Origin: Tetracladium setigerum
Lineage: Eukaryota; Ascomycota; Leotiomycetes; Helotiales
DNA: 64,000 nt
NCBI GenBank assembly: GCA_031472005.1
Contig: PZJY01000003.1
Coordinates: 2,852,001-2,916,000, forward strand
Direction: 5' to 3'
Part shown: in pieces, positions 44,081-55,703 of the stretch
Position numbering within the stretch: position 1 is the stretch's first letter
How the letters are laid out: every line of letters begins with the position of its first letter
The notes under the pieces: generated by a model
Database searches by the model: none
What the model was told of the DNA's origin: nothing
The model's input: the letters and a program-made list of their open reading frames with translations, nothing else
Translations under genes and position numbers: made by a program

Positions 44081-45629
44081 ATGTCGTCCTCACCCGTCGC
44101 AGCTCCGACGCACTCGACCAAACGCCCTCTCGAAGATCCTTCCTCCCCATCCGCCCCAACAGATCAGCCTGATGCCAAACGACCAGCTCTCGACAAGATC
44201 GTCAAGGGCGATGATTCAGAGCGCAAGCCATCTGTAACTGTTGTCCCCGCAGTTGTCAGCTCAAACGGTGATCACAGTGCAGAGGAATCAGAAGAATCAA
44301 CAAATGGCGTTAAGGCTGAGGAGAAGGATGCGCAAGGCGATGTCGTTGTAACAGACGCAGTACCACAACCAATTGAGACCGCCGTCAGTTCCGTCCCGCA
44401 AACAAACACAGGATCTGGCCTACAGCATGATGAGAGTGGATGGATCCACATTCGAGCAGTCATCACAAGCGCAGAAGCAGCTACAGTCATTGGAAAGGGT
44501 GGTGAGAATGTCTCCGTTATCCGCAAGTTGTCTGGTGCCAAGTGCACTGTCAGTGATTACCAAAAAGGTGCTGTTGAGAGAATCCTGACCGTTAGCGGAG
44601 TTGTCGATGCTGCTGCAAAGGTATGTGCAGCTCAATCCTCTTAACTTCAATTCTAATAAATGCCAGGCCTTTGGTTTGATCATTAGGACTCTTAACAATG
44701 AGCCCTTGAATCCCCTTCAAGTGCTCAATCCAAGAACTACCCCCTCCGTCTTCTCATTCCCCATATCCTGATTGGCTCCATCATTGGCAAGGGAGGTGTC
44801 CGCATTCGCGAGATCCAGGAAGCTTCGGGAGCCCGTCTCAATGCCTCAGATTCATGTCTCCCCCTCTCCACGGAAAGATCCCTTGTTGTTCTTGGAGTTG
44901 CTGACGCAGTTCACATTGCAACATACTATGTTGGTAGCACCTTGTTCGAGCAACTCTCGGAGCGATTTGGAGGTCCTGCCGCATCCGCGTATGCTTCTCG
45001 TAGCGGTGGCCCTGCTGGCGTTGTACCAGGTGGTATGCAAGTTGTCCCCTATGTCCCTCAACCTGCTGGAGGCAACTATGGTCATCCCGATCATCATCCC
45101 CGTCAACATCAAGATCGCAGATCGCACAACACTCCTGGCAACAACTATGGTCAACCATATGCTCAACCCCACCCCCAACAGCATGCCCCATCTGGACCTG
45201 CGCAATATGGTGCCTCTCCCGCAGCCGGAGGATTCGGCGGTGTTGGCCCACAACATCCTCAGCAACACGGTGGACCAGGCCCTCAAGCACACGCTGGACC
45301 CCCTCAACAGCCAATACAGGGTATGGTTCCCGGTCAGCCATTGACGCAGCAAATCTTCATCCCGAACGACATGGTCGGAGCCATCATTGGAAAGGGAGGA
45401 GCCAAGATCAACGAGATCCGTCAATTGAGCGGCAGTGTCATCAAGATCAACGAGCCCCAGGACAACAGCAACGAGCGACTAGTCACCATCACCGGCACCG
45501 CGGAATGCAACCAAATGGCCCTGTACATGCTCTATTCGCGTCTTGGTCAGTTATCCTCGCAGACAGAAAAGTCTTCAACCCCAACAGTCACTAACAAACT
45601 ACGCAGAGAGTGAGAAGCATCGCATCTGA
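44081..45629 (+). CDS. Triple KH-domain RNA-binding protein, Rnc1/Pbp2/Hek2-like
   Basis: Three exons, 44081-44620, 44667-45545 and 45607-45629, about 480 aa. Residues 1-120 are polar and Ser/Pro-rich. Three KH domains carry their GxxG loops: VIGKGGENV (about 150), IIGKGGVRIREIQEASGARL (about 220) and IIGKGGAKINEIRQLSGSVI (about 410). Gly/Gln/His/Pro-rich low complexity lies between KH2 and KH3. The last codons (SEKHRI) come from the 23-nt exon. Such proteins bind mRNAs to control stability, localisation or telomere-linked events. In exon 2, after NNEPLN, the frame meets TGA at 44769. One extra C in the CCCC run at 44712-44715 restores SSAQSKNYPLRLLIPHILIG and the rest. The exon phases fit only with that base added. 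Confidence 0.88.
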
Positions 45630-46322
45630 TCAATTACGAAGTTATGACTATTCTATGGCTTTTCTTTCTTCTCGAAGGGATGATTGACGGATGGTATGGA
45701 GGCGTATAATGGCTGGTGGGACAGTGAGTAAAAAAGTTCCGGGTGGATGGATGCCACTATTTATATCATTTGGAGGAACGACGGGTAGTGCGGCTATTTT
45801 ATTTTATTGCAAGATGATAGCATAGAGACAATCGCTTCGCCTTAATGACCCTTTGTACCCAATTCGCTCTTCTTTATGTTGTTGTTTCTTTTCCAAGAGA
45901 ACATCTCACTATGACTTTCCCTATCGCCGAAGTATTTATCCGAAAGAGTAGGTCGACTTCTCATCCCCAATTCAAACAGTGGAATACTCACTGAAGGGTT
46001 TTAATCTGCTCTCTTTCATCTTACGGCCGGAAGAAGAAATCAAAACTACTGGAAATCACGGATAGAACCGGTCAGATATGAATCACTTTGTATTTTCTTG
46101 AGAATGCTGACATTAGTTGGTGGAAATCCAACAACCTTCCGAAATTCCGCACCTTCCCCATTTTGTATATTTATACAAACTTCCTCTTCCCTTTTGCTCT
46201 TTCCTTCCTCTGCACAATCTTATTGCATTACCCTTCATTCAACACGCTCTAGTTATTTCCACCCACTCTCTCTTTCTCTCTCTCTTCTGACTTATTTGAG
46301 AAGATTAAAAACGCACCAAAAC
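45630..46322. other. Intergenic region
   Basis: 3' flank of the KH gene and upstream region of the next plus-strand gene, with a CTCTCTTTCTCTCTCTC tract at about 46265-46290. No gene is seen. Confidence 0.45.
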
Positions 46323-47534
46323 ATGACAGCCAAACAAGTCACCGAAGTATGCTACCTCCACCTCAAACCCGATTCCCTCGATATCGAGGGTGACACCGGT
46401 GCCGCGCGTGTGTTGAAACAGGCGTTGAAGACGGCGAGTGAGCAGGTGGGTTTTCAGAGGTGGTACTTTGGAAAGACTTGTACGTTTTTCTTTTTGGTGT
46501 TTGAACCTCGTCTATGCTATTTTTTGTTGTTGAGGGATAGTGGGTTTTTATGATTGTGGTTGAGTACCTTCCTTTCAGATCTGCAATGTTGAATGGTGGC
46601 CACTGATTGTTTGGATTGAAATCAACATGGATTGATGAGTAATAGTTAAATAAACTTGCTAACTTCACAATAAATCTAGTGGAAGATGAGAGCCTCTTAA
46701 TGGTCTTAATTGGTAATCAATAACCCCCCATCTCTACTCACACTCCTTCATCCCAACCACCACCACTAACGCCTCCCTCACTCCCTCTAGACTGGGATTC
46801 CATCACCTCCAAAACTATCTTCACCTCCTCCCCAGCCTACACACCATTCGTAACAAACCTCAGCAAAATCACCACCTCAATCCACATGCACCACGTCACA
46901 TCCACACCCTTCCCACCCTCCCTCCTCGCAAAAGCACCTTGTATCGAACTAGCCGCATTCTTTGGATGTTCGACGGAATTTTATGAGGAGAGATTGAAGG
47001 TGTTTTCAAGAAGGGTTGAGGAGGGAGAAGTGCTGGGGTTTTGGGGTGCGGTGACCGGGGAGGTGGTAGAGGATGTTGCGGAGAGGGGTGGGGAAGAGGG
47101 GAAGGGGAGGGCGGTTGTGTTGTGGTTTGTAAGTTGGATTTTTTATGACTTCCTTTTGATATACTTTGTTTAGTGGGCAGGAAATTGTTGGTGTTTGCTT
47201 TTGGTTCACGGGGGAGTTCTTGACGAATTTTTTGGTGCTTTCTTTGCATTGTTTTATTGATTTGGAAACTCACTTGGTGAGAGGGGTGGTGCATAGGTAG
47301 TATTTGGCTGCCTTTGCTAACTTTTATACTTTTAGGGTTGGGATAGTATGGAGGCACATCTGAAATTCAAAGAGACAAAATTATTCGAAGAGAATATCGA
47401 CTTGTTGATGACGGGCTGCGAGGCAGTTGAAATAGTGAGCTTGATTTCTTTCTCTGAGAATCATTCGGGATAGTTCATTTGACTAACTGGTGGTTTTTCT
47501 ATAGTATCATGTTCATTTCAAGTCGTCATCATGA
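46323..47534 (+). CDS. Small alpha-beta-barrel-type protein with a 33-nt microexon
   Basis: Five exons, 46323-46479, 46680-46712, 46791-47128, 47336-47434 and 47505-47534, encode 218 aa. The 33-nt exon 2 reads EDESLLMVLI and joins in phase to WDSITSKTIFTSSPAYTPFV. Introns have CACTAAC and GACTAAC branch sites. The layout is MTAKQVTEVCYLHLKP..., then a WDSI segment and a later GWDSMEAHLKFKETKLFEEN segment near HVHF. This resembles fungal proteins with dimeric alpha-beta-barrel (ABM/stress-response-like) folds. The family assignment is moderate and the function is not known. The middle exon is longer than a single ABM domain, so it may be two half-domains. Confidence 0.65.
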
Positions 47535-47651
47535 TGAAAACAACAGTACATTCCTGTCTTGTACAGATTCTGTCGTGTGGAGATACCAAATTCTCTACGA
47601 ACATACAAATATGAAATCTCAACTTCTACGAATTCAAAACATTCGCTCTAT

Positions 47652-49900
47652 CTATACCTTGAAATAACCAGCCTGCAACCTATGAAACACATCATCTGCA
47701 TCATACTTCTTCTGAATCTTCCTCAATTTCCTCCTATTCTCATCCCCATACCCAGCAAATACATCCTGCTTTTCCGATGCATAGTTCATATACAAATACG
47801 GATGAAACGCTCCGTTATCCTTCGCCCATTGCCGAGCCCTCTCGATAAATCTCAATTGCCCTCCTATCATCCTCTCGTCTTGTTCGGCTGTTGGCCAGTT
47901 TGCCGCTGCGTTGACAACTTTTTGGGCCAATTATGCGTTAGAAAGAGTGTTTGATAGTAAGATGACAACATGATAAAAAAGAGATGGAGGAAATTTGGAT
48001 GAAAATGAAAATGAATGATTCTTACGCAAAAGAGGACAATCCTCAACTTTTAATCCTAAGGGATTCCCACCGTTCTTGGACATGTGTAAGACCTCTTCTT
48101 TGCTGATGAACATCAATGGCAAGGTAATAATAAGATCTTTGCCTCCCCTCAATGGACCAAACTCTTCAAGGAACATCTCATTCAACTTCTTAACCATACG
48201 CTGGGTAGGATTCTTAAGCGATAAGGTTGAGTATGAGGTCCTACGGTTCTCTTTCGTTAGAATCTTTGTCCTTTTCTTATTTGAAAACCCCTCTTCGTTG
48301 TCTTCCTCCTCATTCTCAAGCCTTGGTCGTCACAAAAATAACAGAGTGGGAAATACGTACCGAAGACCGAAATTACTCCCATGCTTCGTCAAGTCATCCG
48401 CATGCGCCGCCAACCCTGCCAGTCTTCCATTAGTCAACAACTTCCTCCCACCCCTCACCTCCCTATAAGCCTCCACATCCTCCGAATCACCCTTCCCATC
48501 AATCATATGAAAGCCAGCCATATCACCCCAACTCGCATAACCGGAGTAACCATAAATCTGCAAAAACGGGTTATCCTTACTCCCCACGAGCGCACGCCAC
48601 AACTGCTCGGAATACTGATCCAAGGTGGTGCAGAAACCAAACACACATGATAAACCAACGAGAGAGGCGAAGAATTTGCTCTTGATGGTGTCGAGGAGAG
48701 TTGGAATTGGATCGCGAAGGATGTTGAGTCGTGTGCTGTGCTGGGAGACGTCAGAGAGGAATTGAGCGTTGAAATCGCCCCAGGCGAGACCTTGAGGGTA
48801 GGTTTCGAGATCGAAGCGTGTGACGAGACCGAAATTGCCGCCGCCGCCGCGAAGGGCCCAGAAGAGATCGGGGTGGGATTTGTAGTTGATTTGGGAGATG
48901 GAACCATTGGCTAGGACGAGCTGCTTTTGTGTTAGTTATGTTTTCTGAGTTTGAGAGTGGTTGTATCTCTAATGGAGAATATAAATGTATGTGATGTACC
49001 TCGAAATTTCGGACGTTGTCAGCACCCCAGCCGTATTGTCTGGAAACGTATGATATTCCTCCTGTTCTTGAATTAGCAATCAAAATCCATTCTTAGAAAA
49101 AATTTAGAGGATAGGTGAGACAGAGCGAGCGAGCGAGCGAGCTATATAAATATGCTCATTCCTCTCATGTAGCCAATCAATTCGTAAAATACTAAACCAT
49201 TCCCCCTCACCCTCCTCCTCTCTTCCACCTCAAAATCAAACACTTGCAAATCCAAAGAAAAACTCACCACCAAGCAAAAACCCCCCAACACCCACAAAAC
49301 CCGCTCTCCCACCCACGACCGTCAAATTAAACGGCTCCAGAAACCCATAAACAGCCTTCCACCTATTCCCCGTCCCAACAGACAGCGTCTTCCCATCCTC
49401 CGCCAACTCAATCCCATCCAACAGCTTCAAATCAATCGTGATACCCCCCGGTGCACTCGCCGCACCAGCCCACATGGAATGACCACCTGATTTTGCAGCA
49501 AAAGTACACGAGTGCGAGGAGATTACTTTCATGATTTCAGAGACATCTTGGGATGAGGTGGGGATAGCGAGACAGGCTGGGATCACCAGGCGTTGGATGC
49601 GGGAGTAGTATTCTGTTGGTTTGTCGGGGGAGTGCCGTGGTAGATTTTGGAGGGGCCGAGGAGGGTGGTGAGGGTTGTGCACTGGGTTTGGTTGTTAGCT
49701 TTGAAATTTTCGTGATTTGATTGTGATTTTGGATGATTAGAGGGATGTTAATTGTGGAAAAGTAGGTAAGGTTCACATACAGCTTCTTCGCAATCGACAT
49801 TGGTGTTGTTACTTCCGTAGGAAAAGGGGGCCTGTCCTCCATTCAAATCGGCAAGAGCGACAGCAAAAAAGGCACTGCTTAAGAAATACAAAGACAACAT
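47652..49900 (-). CDS. Secreted FAD-linked oxidoreductase (BBE-like / VAO family), one frame break
   Basis: Six exons, 49900-49781, 49681-49268, 49061-49000, 48920-48361, 48240-48026 and 47917-47652, about 545 aa. The last acceptor could instead be 12 bases further on (start 47905). The N-terminus MLSLYFLSSAFFAVALADL is a signal peptide, so the enzyme is probably secreted. Residue 108 in KSGGHSMWAG is the histidine expected to hold FAD covalently. The second site that is Cys in bicovalent berberine-bridge enzymes reads FLLGGGISY here, so monocovalent flavin is likely. GGGGNFGLVTRFDL and a C-terminal GYGDENRRKL fit the family. Such enzymes oxidise sugars or other alcohols and amines. In exon 2 the frame shifts within the plus-strand GGGGG run at 49626-49630; one more base restores GTPPDKPTEYYSRIQRLVIP. 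Confidence 0.87.
49123..49142. repeat. (GAGC)n run in an intron of the FAD-oxidase gene
   Basis: Five consecutive GAGC units, inside the intron between 49062 and 49267. Confidence 0.85.
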
Positions 49901-50904
49901 GGTAGCACACTGTAATCGATCACAGCAATCTGAAATCCAAAACCCTGCACAGAGACCAAAATCAACTGAATGAAACAATTGACGTCCAGGTAACCTCTAG
50001 TATTTAACGTCAGTAGATCCTCAGGTTAGATCTCGCTTAAATGTCCTGGCGCATTTCACCTCGTAGGGCCATCCAATCAGTCGACTTCCCCCAGCCGTGT
50101 TCATGTTTTTGCGTAGTCCTAGACCCTGCTTACAGTGCAAAGTCAGTTGGATAGTGATCCTATTTCAGGCCATGTGCCGTACCTGAATTTTGAAGCGAGG
50201 GATAGTCAGCCCAGAGAGGCGCATGTGGGAAATTTGAATACTGATGCTGCGACGAGTTGATTGTCGCAAAATACTTAGATATATAGAAGCGACCGCACAA
50301 CACATGGATACCATCTAGTGTCTGCTTTCATTTGAGACGAGTGACGAAGAAGACGAAGACATTGTAGGGAACGACGAAATCGTGCGCACCGTACCTTCCC
50401 ACTTGGGCTAGAGACAAAAACAGATAGATAGATAGCTAGTGGTCGTTATTGTTAACATAGCCGAACTAGGTATCGAACAGATCAAGAATACCAATACGTA
50501 AAACCAGGCACACAGGAAGAAGAATTGCTATGATCCAGCCAACCCAACATACTGCAACAGATAATACAGTTTGAAATACAAGGCAACTTGAATTAGTTTT
50601 AATTAAGGACTCGCCTTTTTTTCTACTATCCTGGAGAAGGATCTCTCAGATCCTCTCGAACCTATCCGTAGATAAGCAGAGCGCTCAATAACGCCAAAGA
50701 ACGTAAAAGCTACAACGTCTGGGGATATTTGTTTTGTTCCCAACCCATCCGTCCCATTGAAAACTCAACGCCCGAAGTAAGTAGCAAAGAAAAACATGAA
50801 AAGGGGCACTGATGTCAATAAAGATACAAATCTCGCTACCTCCTCGCGCCGTCCATGCTGTCTCCCACCTTTCATGATATGCTTCGTACATTCCGATTCA
50901 CGCA
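49901..50904. other. Intergenic region, about 1.0 kb
   Basis: Upstream region of the FAD-oxidase gene on the left, 3' flank of MED14 on the right. No gene is supported. An inner stretch near 50400-50480 is rich in GATA (AGATAGATAGATAGC). Confidence 0.45.
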
Positions 50905-53900
50905 TCAATCGATCTCGATTACTTTGTTCTGATTGTTCCTGTTTTGGTTCTGATTCTGGTTCGGATGCTGTCTCTGATTCTGATTCTGTGGTTGTCTCTG
51001 TTGCATTGGTGCCTGAGGTCTTTGAGGAACTGGCGCTGCTGCTTGAACTGGAGGAGAAACGACCGCTATGGGCGCTGTGACTTGCTGTGAGGGCGAAACT
51101 GGACTCTGTGCCACCAGTTTGACGGCTTCGTTGATCTTGGACAACAGCCTTTCAACCGCAGAAGGTAGCGCAACACCACTAACACGCATACCCTCCCAGT
51201 CATTTGTAGAAGAAGTCCAAATAGGCGTCAGTGCCACATCGATATCATCAGTGTCATGTCGACTGCTGTCAAGACGTTGAATATGCCACCATGCCTCGCC
51301 CTTCCGAGATTTTACTTTCATTTCAAATTTGACCGTGCGACGAACGGGTGATGAATTTGATCCAGGCGGTTGTTGTTGAAAGAAGTCATATCGAATCGTG
51401 AAAGAGTCGATATATCTAGGGAGCACGAAGAACTGGCCCACGCTAGCCAAATCATTCCAGGAAGCTTCGATGAAATCGAAAGCTCGTAAAAGGGGAAGAG
51501 TCACTGGTAGATATCTTGCGACGGCATTGAATCCAAACTGGGTATCATTCAATATTTGCCTTAACAAATTCGAAATGCGCACAAGCGGATCGCCAGCCTT
51601 CAAGACGAGCTGTATCTGTTCAACATCCTCAAAATTGATTGTGGCATGGTCTCTGTTAGCTGATAACGAGGTGGCAGTTGTGTGAGGTTGAGCGACGTAG
51701 CTAAACGACACCATACCCAGAGAGATAGATTCACATCTGAGAGTACGATGGTGAAGTTGCAGTACTTGCACGTAGTCAACAAGACGCTCAACACCAACAG
51801 CTCTGTCTTTGAGGGCGTTGATGACAGGCTCTCCGATTTGGCTCTTGATTTTGAAAGCGATCGAACCAGATTTGGCGTCGAAGGCAATGTCGCGGTCGAA
51901 CATTTCGTTGATTGAGGTTATAGACGGTGGAAGTGGCACGACCATTCTCGCTTCTGTTATAACCACAGCAGACTGATCGGCGGGCGGGATTTGCTGAGTG
52001 ACAGGAAGCTGTTGAGACTCTGGCGCCGAACCCTGGACTGTTTGTGTTGAAGGATCTGACGAGGTGTTTTGTGCCAATTGTGCCGTTGGTGTCGGAAGCT
52101 CCAGTCCATGAAATGTGATTCTGGCAATGTCCTTGGCCCATGGTTTGCCGGTCCGGGGAGATATGTTCTTGGAGGGAAGCAGCTCAGATAGCCTCACGTA
52201 TACAGAGGGCAGAACGATACCTTTCAAAGGATTTGAGCTGAGGCGCGAGACTGGTAGTACATGCTTCCCATGAAGATCCTTGGAGTTGGAGAAACCGGAA
52301 AGTAGCGCAGCAGTGTAGATGGTTAGTGAGGACATGAAGGCATAGGTGGGCGTTTGCGAGAGAGCCTTGAGCGGGATTCTGATATGGTGGGTGAGCTTCC
52401 GATCCTTCGGCGCATTGTCACTGGAAGAGATATTAATAACAAGATCTTGTTTCCTTGTTGCACAAACATACCCTTGAAACAACCACCAGTCCTGGCCACT
52501 CGTGCCTAATGTGACTGCCAAATACCAATTCTTTGGCCAACTAGCCCTTCTAAACCACGCCATTTGTGCAGTCTCTTTAGGCACAATCGGTTTCAGCACC
52601 TCTGCACCCAGATTTGGGTTACCAATCCTCATCCAACCTAAACTGGCACCATGCCTTTGTATTTCGTCCTGAAGTGATACATAACGGAGACCCTCAAGGT
52701 ATGTATGTGCATCGATGACCGGATCTTGGGAATTCTGGTTGAGCTTGTGCTCAAATTCGGCCACTCTTTGTAAAGCTGGACGAAATGTAAAACGACCAGC
52801 TGCAGGCTCAATCCTGATTGTTGCGGTCGAGGCGCTTGTCAGTTGAATCTTGAGGAAAGCGTCGGCAGGGTCGGTCGAAGAGGTTCCTAGTTCAAGGGAA
52901 TCCCGTCCTTCTGCGAATACTTGCTTTGATTGCAGTTTCTCGTAGATCGAGGTCATAATATGACTTGCGTGTCTTGCGATCACCTCTTTCAGCAAGTCTT
53001 CGGCCGAGAGGTTGATCATGTCAAACGTGATCTTCTCATCTTTGACCTCTTTTCCATCTCGAAACCATCGAATCGAAAGCCTGCTGGTTGCTTTTGGGTC
53101 AAACCGTCCGTGATCTGGCCGTCCGCTGTGAACACCGAGCAATAGCCAGCTCTTTGGCCCTTTAGAGTATCGATCGACCCAATACTGAATCGAGAGCGTC
53201 CGGTTCAGCTGCTCTATTTTCAAGCCATCCACCCATCTACCTCTAGCAAGCTCGGCAGCCTGTCTTCGGATTTCCAGAATCTTTCGGGTTAGCACCATTT
53301 CATGCAGGTACTTGTAGCAACCTGAAAGCCCTTCGCGAAACAAAACCTCATTGATCTTTTGCTCTAGATAAAATCGAATATTCGGATCCATATCAGCAGG
53401 TTGCGGGCTGAATGTAAACCGCAGGTCAATGAACCAAAATTGAATCTCCGGATCCTCAGAGGCTATGGCTAGGTCCACCTCAAATTCTCCAGCTACCTTG
53501 AACGTAACACGCCCCGACGCGATGGAATAATCCTGAAAGTGGAAAGGAAGGTTGTCATGCTCGTGGAGGTTCATTCGTATCGAAAGAAGAGTATTGAGTG
53601 TATCTATCGTTTTTAATATCTCTGCTGCCGATAAAGCAGGCGGTGGAATATATCCCAACTGGGCTCGTTAGTTTCACTTATATCACATGCTGGGTGAACA
53701 TTAACGTACATCTGGCATCCAAGAGGCCTTGCCAGTGGTCAGCACTTCCAGGGCTGTTTTCAGATTCGGGTTTGGTAGTCGTGCTCCTAACAAGCCCCGC
53801 TTGTATTCACAAAGTGTGTCGATAGATGTGTTGTAGTACTGCTTTTGGAACTGCAAATGCTGCCGTAAGTCGATGAGTTTACTAATTTCACCAGCTTTAC

Positions 53901-54444
53901 GGCTCCAATCTGCAATTGCAAGGCCTTTTGCCCAATCCGCATGCGCGCCTTGCAAGAACTTGATTAGTCGAAGCTTCTTGTTCAGATTCTCCGGTGAGTT
54001 GTCATCTGCAGAACTTGAGCCACTATGTCCGTTGATCGTAGAGGGCGGAAGAGACATATCGTTCAAATCTTGGATTGTGGAATTCATCCCGTTGAAAGTC
54101 TTCTGGGCAAGCCTCGTATAGAGCCTTGACAAAGGGAGATAGCCCTCGGTGATATGTTGGATTTCCGGAGGCAGTTGATTAATGCGAGCTTGCAAATCCG
54201 ATGGGATGCCATTTCCATTGTCTGTCCGTTGTCGGGATGTCTCTGCAAAACGTCCATTGAGTCCATTTGGCTGATTTGGGCTTGTTGGGGTCAGGTTTTG
54301 CTGAGGTTCGGCTCGTCCCTTCCCCTTATCCTGGAGCCTCTCCAACTGCTGGTTTGCGCCATTGACACCATTTGGTCGATGGTCTCTCTCATGATTTGCA
54401 TGCACTCCATTCCGTATCCCATTCTCCATGATGACACCGGGCAT
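50905..54444 (-). CDS. MED14: Mediator complex subunit 14
   Basis: Two exons, 54444-53710 and 53658-50905, encode 1162 aa. The 51-bp intron has a GTACGT donor and CAG acceptor. The frame is also open upstream to an ATG at 54624. MPGVIMENG at 54444 or MENG at 54429 are more likely starts, so the start is uncertain by 60 codons. The exon junction reads WMPD-LGYIPPPALSAAEIL. The conserved N-terminal part (LPPEIQHITEGYLPLSRLY, LIKFLQGAHADWAKGLAIAD, WSRKAGEISKLIDLRQHLQF) is typical of the Med14/Rgr1 family. Med14 is the backbone linking the head, middle and tail of Mediator, which bridges activators and RNA polymerase II. The last 60 residues are rich in Gln, Asn and Pro (QNQNQRQHPNQNQNQNRNNQ). 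Confidence 0.93.
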
Positions 54445-55703
54445 GTTCTCCGACCTGGTGTCTCTCTCCTCCTGCGCAATCGCCTTCACGGCTCCCCCTG
54501 CAACTCCTCCACCGACCTTTGCCTGCTTTGTCGACTCTATCTTGGCTGTTGGGGAGGGAAGATGGGTGATATCTGGGGCTCGATGGAGCAGAATCGCATT
54601 CGCTACCTGCGAGGGCCAGGGCACATGGGCGCGACGAAGCTGATGGGCCTACCAGACAGCAGCTGTGCGATCCAGAAAGAACGAGGTTAAAGAAGTTGGC
54701 GGCGACTGTGCGCTGGCTGGGTGAAGGTGTAAAACGCGGTTCTGAAGGCAGAGAGGTTCGGGTGATTGGAGGAGAGGGTGAGTATCAGGCGAAAACCTCT
54801 GAATGCGCTCTAGAGGCGATTGTCGCGGGATCAGTGGCTGTGTTGTCGTAAGGTTGAAGTTGAGAGGGCACAATGCTGAGGTCGTTGGTGGGTGGGAGGG
54901 AATGTTGAAGAAGATGTTGTTGTTGCGGGTGGTGATGCTGGCAAGCTTCGTTCGTTCGTTCCGTCAAAGAGATGGCGGCGGAACGAGTCGGGACCACGTG
55001 ATCTAGCTTGGCGGACGGCGGAAATGCTTCGCGGAGAGAATGCTCAAAGGAGAATAGTACGAAAGAAGGGACTTGGAGAGAAGTCTACTAGTCTCCATCT
55101 CTCTTTCTATTAGCCTATCTACTCTCTATTTAGCTACTGTAGGCAGCTTCAGTTGTCGAACAACGGCAACTGAATGCAAGTTGCTATTGTTTCTAGATAT
55201 TCAATACCTACCGTAGCTACCTCTCGGTACACATCAATCAGTACATACATAAATTTATATTTATACAGATATATTTTTACAGACATAGCAAATGTCATAT
55301 CCAAGTCGATACTGTACTTGTATTCCTACTGTTCCTCCGTACAATACCCTCGTATGCATGTCTCAAGATGGCGATTGATGTGACCGCGACCCCCGTCGCC
55401 TGGTTGTCTCTTTCTGGCATGGCTCACATGATTTCAATAATACCCTCTCCGCCTCTTCACTCCCCTTTGCTTGCGAAAAGCACTCATACTCGACGACCAG
55501 CATAGATATCTCCCTCTCTGTCCTTCTCTGCGCCCAAACTCTCACGCATTTCCCCCTTCTCTGCGGTGGCTCAGGATGTGCGATACGGATCTCATTATTG
55601 GGTGGTAGCACGAGGTTCTAGAGGCGCTGTGCAGTGCAGCGCAGCCGTATGACTGGTAGCCTTAAGGTTCCGCCCGTCAGCAAGTCAGCAGCAGTAAGTC
55701 GTT
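54445..55703. promoter_or_regulatory. Divergent upstream region, MED14 and ATG22
   Basis: Two divergent genes share 1.26 kb. A CACGTG box is at 54995-55000 in the MED14 upstream part. No further gene is seen. Confidence 0.4.

Noticed and set aside
44667..44775. Programmed +1 frameshift in the KH gene.
   Set aside because: No slippery or stimulatory element is evident, and the same one-base pattern occurs in five other genes.
46323..50904. A secondary-metabolite or other biosynthetic cluster around the amidase, small barrel-like protein and FAD oxidase.
   Set aside because: The neighbours are a kinetochore-like protein, a KH protein and Mediator. No synthase, tailoring set or regulator is present.
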